A stretch of DNA of 7,876 nucleotides from Anaerolineales bacterium. Its GTDB lineage: Bacteria; Chloroflexota; Anaerolineae; Anaerolineales; E44-bin32. Numbering within the stretch: position 1 is the stretch's first letter; each line of letters starts with the position of its first letter. Position numbers and translations under genes: made by a program. The notes beneath the pieces are model-generated. The model was not told the origin of the DNA and searched no databases. It saw only the letters and a list, made by a program, of their open reading frames with translations. This document shows positions 6,764 to 7,876 of the stretch, piece after piece. The DNA lies in contig JAGLGG010000224.1 of NCBI GenBank assembly GCA_023144145.1, positions 1 through 7,876 on the forward strand. Direction: 5' to 3'.

Positions 6764-6951
6764 GAAATACAATGTTCGACATTGAATAAGAACCTGTAGG
6801 GGTGAAGCATCCGCAACTTTTGTCAACTTGTTGATCTGTCAATGTGTAAATGGGGAAATCCTTCATGTCCCAGATAGGACAGTTTCCTTGGTTGAATTTC
6901 CAGGTAATTTACTTCCTAATCCCTGTTTCCTGTTCGACCCCATTGACCACT
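6764..6951. other. Convergent intergenic region with weak hairpins
   Basis: These 188 bases separate the stops of the converging hydrolase and thioesterase genes; no coding potential is evident. CAATGT/ACATTG (6770-6775/6779-6784) forms a six-pair hairpin just after the hydrolase stop. A larger interrupted one joins GGAAA (6854-6858) to TTTCC (6883-6887) and TGTCC (6866-6870) to GGACA (6877-6881). Neither has a GC-rich stem with a clear T-run, so a terminator is possible but not shown. If transcription ends here, it may be Rho-dependent. Confidence 0.4.
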
Positions 6952-7386
6952 TTACGCATAACCCAATTGTGACTCAAGGGCGATTTTGCTTTTCATGAAC
7001 GACCCACTCCCTCTAGCAATTTCCCTTCCATCCGAATCCAATATGTGTGATTCTGCAATGTAGAGGCGTGAGCTCTCTTGGATAACCTTGCCAGTAGCGA
7101 ACATTTCACCTTTCGATATCGGACGCATGAAATAAAGGTTGAAGGTGACTGTGAGGACAAAAACATCCTCTACCAGAGAATTTACAGCGAAAAATGCAGC
7201 GTCATCGAGCAATTTGAAATAAAGTGCGCCATGAACTGCACCTGCAGCGTGGAAATATTCTGGTTGGATTTGAATTGAGACTTCTGCATTGCCCCTTTCT
7301 ATGTTGATTTTTGGGACGAACATATTGTTGATTGGTGCGGCTAAGTACATTTTTTCTAATTTTCTGTAGTGTATGCTGGAGGTCAT
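6952..7386 (-). CDS. PaaI-like hotdog-fold thioesterase
   Basis: This is a small predicted acyl-CoA thioesterase of the hotdog fold, cytoplasmic and probably homo-oligomeric, 144 aa from the ATG at 7386. Numbered from that start, the family pattern is clear: YRKLEKMYLAAPIN at 7-20, then FHAAGAVHGALYFKLLDDAAFFA at about 45-67, where the HG and the Asp pair form the long hotdog helix and active-site region. SDGREIARGSGSFMKS follows near 118-133. Such proteins hydrolyse acyl- or aryl-CoA thioesters; the actual substrate cannot be told. Two further ATGs lie just upstream (7392, 7395), but AGGA at 7398-7395 is eight bases before 7386 and sits against or within the others, so 7386 is preferred. It is antisense to, and convergent with, the exporter operon and is probably unrelated to it. 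Confidence 0.9.
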   Translation of the reverse strand: MTSSIHYRKLEKMYLAAPINNMFVPKINIERGNAEVSIQIQPEYFHAAGAVHGALYFKLLDDAAFFAVNSLVEDVFVLTVTFNLYFMRPISKGEMFATGKVIQESSRLYIAESHILDSDGREIARGSGSFMKSKIALESQLGYA

Positions 7387-7521
7387 TGGCATCATCCTGA
7401 TAGGTTTATGTAGATCGCATCAAAAGAGCAAGGAATTGTTTCGCGGCGAGTTGCATGTCGCGTGGTGAAATCCAAGGTTGTGGGCAAAGAAAGATCAAAG
7501 TTAGCTTAGCTCGATCCAAGC
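7387..7521 (-). other. Short intergenic gap between peptidase tail and thioesterase
   Basis: This gap of about 130 bases should hold the leader, and perhaps the promoter, of the thioesterase if it is not co-transcribed with the peptidase. No convincing -35/-10 pair was found. CGCGGC (7442-7447) and GTCGCG (7457-7462) form an imperfect inverted repeat without a T-run in either direction, so it is not a convincing terminator. Confidence 0.3.
7395..7398 (-). promoter_or_regulatory. Ribosome binding site deciding the thioesterase start
   Basis: On the minus strand AGGA is followed by eight bases and ATG 7386. The closely packed ATGs at 7395 and 7392 would leave it no proper spacer. The difference is only three residues. 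Confidence 0.45.
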
Positions 7522-7876
7522 TTAAAGGCCAGCTTCTTTTAATATGCTTTCGATGTTTGAAAGGTTGAGGGGATGGTAGCGCGGCCGGTTGCTTTCAAAT
7601 AAATCGCGTGCTCGATCGCGCGCCCAATCTGAATGAGCCATGGCCCTAAATAACCGATTTAGCAGGAAGCCTCGACCGATTCGCGCCACCAGGGTTCGAA
7701 TTCTCGGCCAAACGTCTTCATAGCCGTTCTTTAGGGTGATGACATAAAAAAAGGTAAGGGTGGTGGGATTTTGTTCAGTTTTAAAGTCGAATAAGGCTTC
7801 AATGAACCTGCATTGCTCAATTGAAACTCGTTCCGGTAGCAACCGCAAGAAGAGCGTGATCTCGGCGGGTTTCCAG
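7522..7876 (-). CDS. M1 aminopeptidase / leukotriene-A4-hydrolase-like protein, C-terminal domain (partial)
   Basis: The frame is open to the right edge, so the gene starts outside the window; 117 C-terminal residues are visible, ending at TAA 7524-7522. They match the helical C-terminal domain found in leukotriene A4 hydrolase and its bacterial M1-family relatives. WKPAEITLFLRLLP leads into a heptad-like helical array, then IGRGFLLNRLFRAM (human LTA4H has QGRMKFTRPLFKDL), and finally ESNRPRYHPLNL, where the conserved His-Pro near the end is kept. The usual N-x-E-I-x-x-x-W stretch is altered to NPTTLTFFY. The zinc site HExxH and the GxMEN motif would lie upstream and cannot be checked. Expected role: zinc aminopeptidase trimming peptides, possibly also an epoxide hydrolase. 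A TTG at 7848 could mimic a start, but the homology continues upstream of it. Confidence 0.8.
   Translation of the reverse strand, partial: WKPAEITLFLRLLPERVSIEQCRFIEALFDFKTEQNPTTLTFFYVITLKNGYEDVWPRIRTLVARIGRGFLLNRLFRAMAHSDWARDRARDLFESNRPRYHPLNLSNIESILKEAGL

Noticed and set aside
6930..6945. TGTTCGACCCCATT resembling a tRNA T-arm
   Set aside because: No matching acceptor, anticodon or D-arm could be folded around it on either strand.
7078..7278. 66-codon plus-strand frame opposite the thioesterase
   Set aside because: It lies antisense to the conserved hotdog core and is best explained as its shadow.
7442..7462. CGCGGC/GTCGCG inverted repeat as a terminator
   Set aside because: The stem is imperfect and no T-run follows in either direction.

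Overview
The window carries the 3' part of a long, tightly packed plus-strand operon (1-6763), followed by two minus-strand genes that converge on it (6952-7876). Base composition is near balanced. The organism looks like a free-living bacterium that uses GTG and TTG as well as ATG starts and makes lipoproteins. Membrane-fusion adaptors suggest a diderm or diderm-derived envelope. A proteobacterium or a chloroflexote would both fit; nothing here (no rRNA, no tRNA) decides the lineage.

Operon layout, all on +: the last 27 codons of an ABC ATPase (1-84); ABC-2 permease A (86-1219); ABC-2 permease B (1216-2340); a complete ABC ATPase (2349-3290); an inner-membrane-anchored HlyD/YbhG-type adaptor (3358-4380); a second adaptor that is a predicted lipoprotein (4377-5354); and a membrane-anchored alpha/beta hydrolase of the platelet-activating-factor acetylhydrolase (PAF-AH) type (5351-6763). 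Four junctions are overlaps or near-contacts: a 1-nt gap at 84/86, ATGA at 1216, ATGA at 4377 and GTGA at 5351. The only sizeable gap, 67 nt at 3291-3357, contains a palindrome overlapping a promoter-like -10.

The exporter is made of three related pairs: two ATPases, two permeases and two adaptors. It resembles the E. coli YbhGFSR and YhiI-RbbA-YhhJ exporters, but the double ATPase appears as two separate genes. A working picture, which is inference: the two permeases form a heterodimer powered by the two ATPases, the two adaptors carry substrate across the periplasm, and the hydrolase acts on the substrate or on lipids at the outer face of the membrane. No TolC-like outer-membrane channel gene lies in the window.

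Downstream, on -, are a PaaI-like hotdog thioesterase (6952-7386) and, running off the right edge, the C-terminal domain of an M1 aminopeptidase/leukotriene-A4-hydrolase-like protein (7522-7876). Their orientation and functions suggest they are separate from the exporter operon. No tRNA, rRNA, CRISPR, insertion sequence or strong intrinsic terminator was seen.
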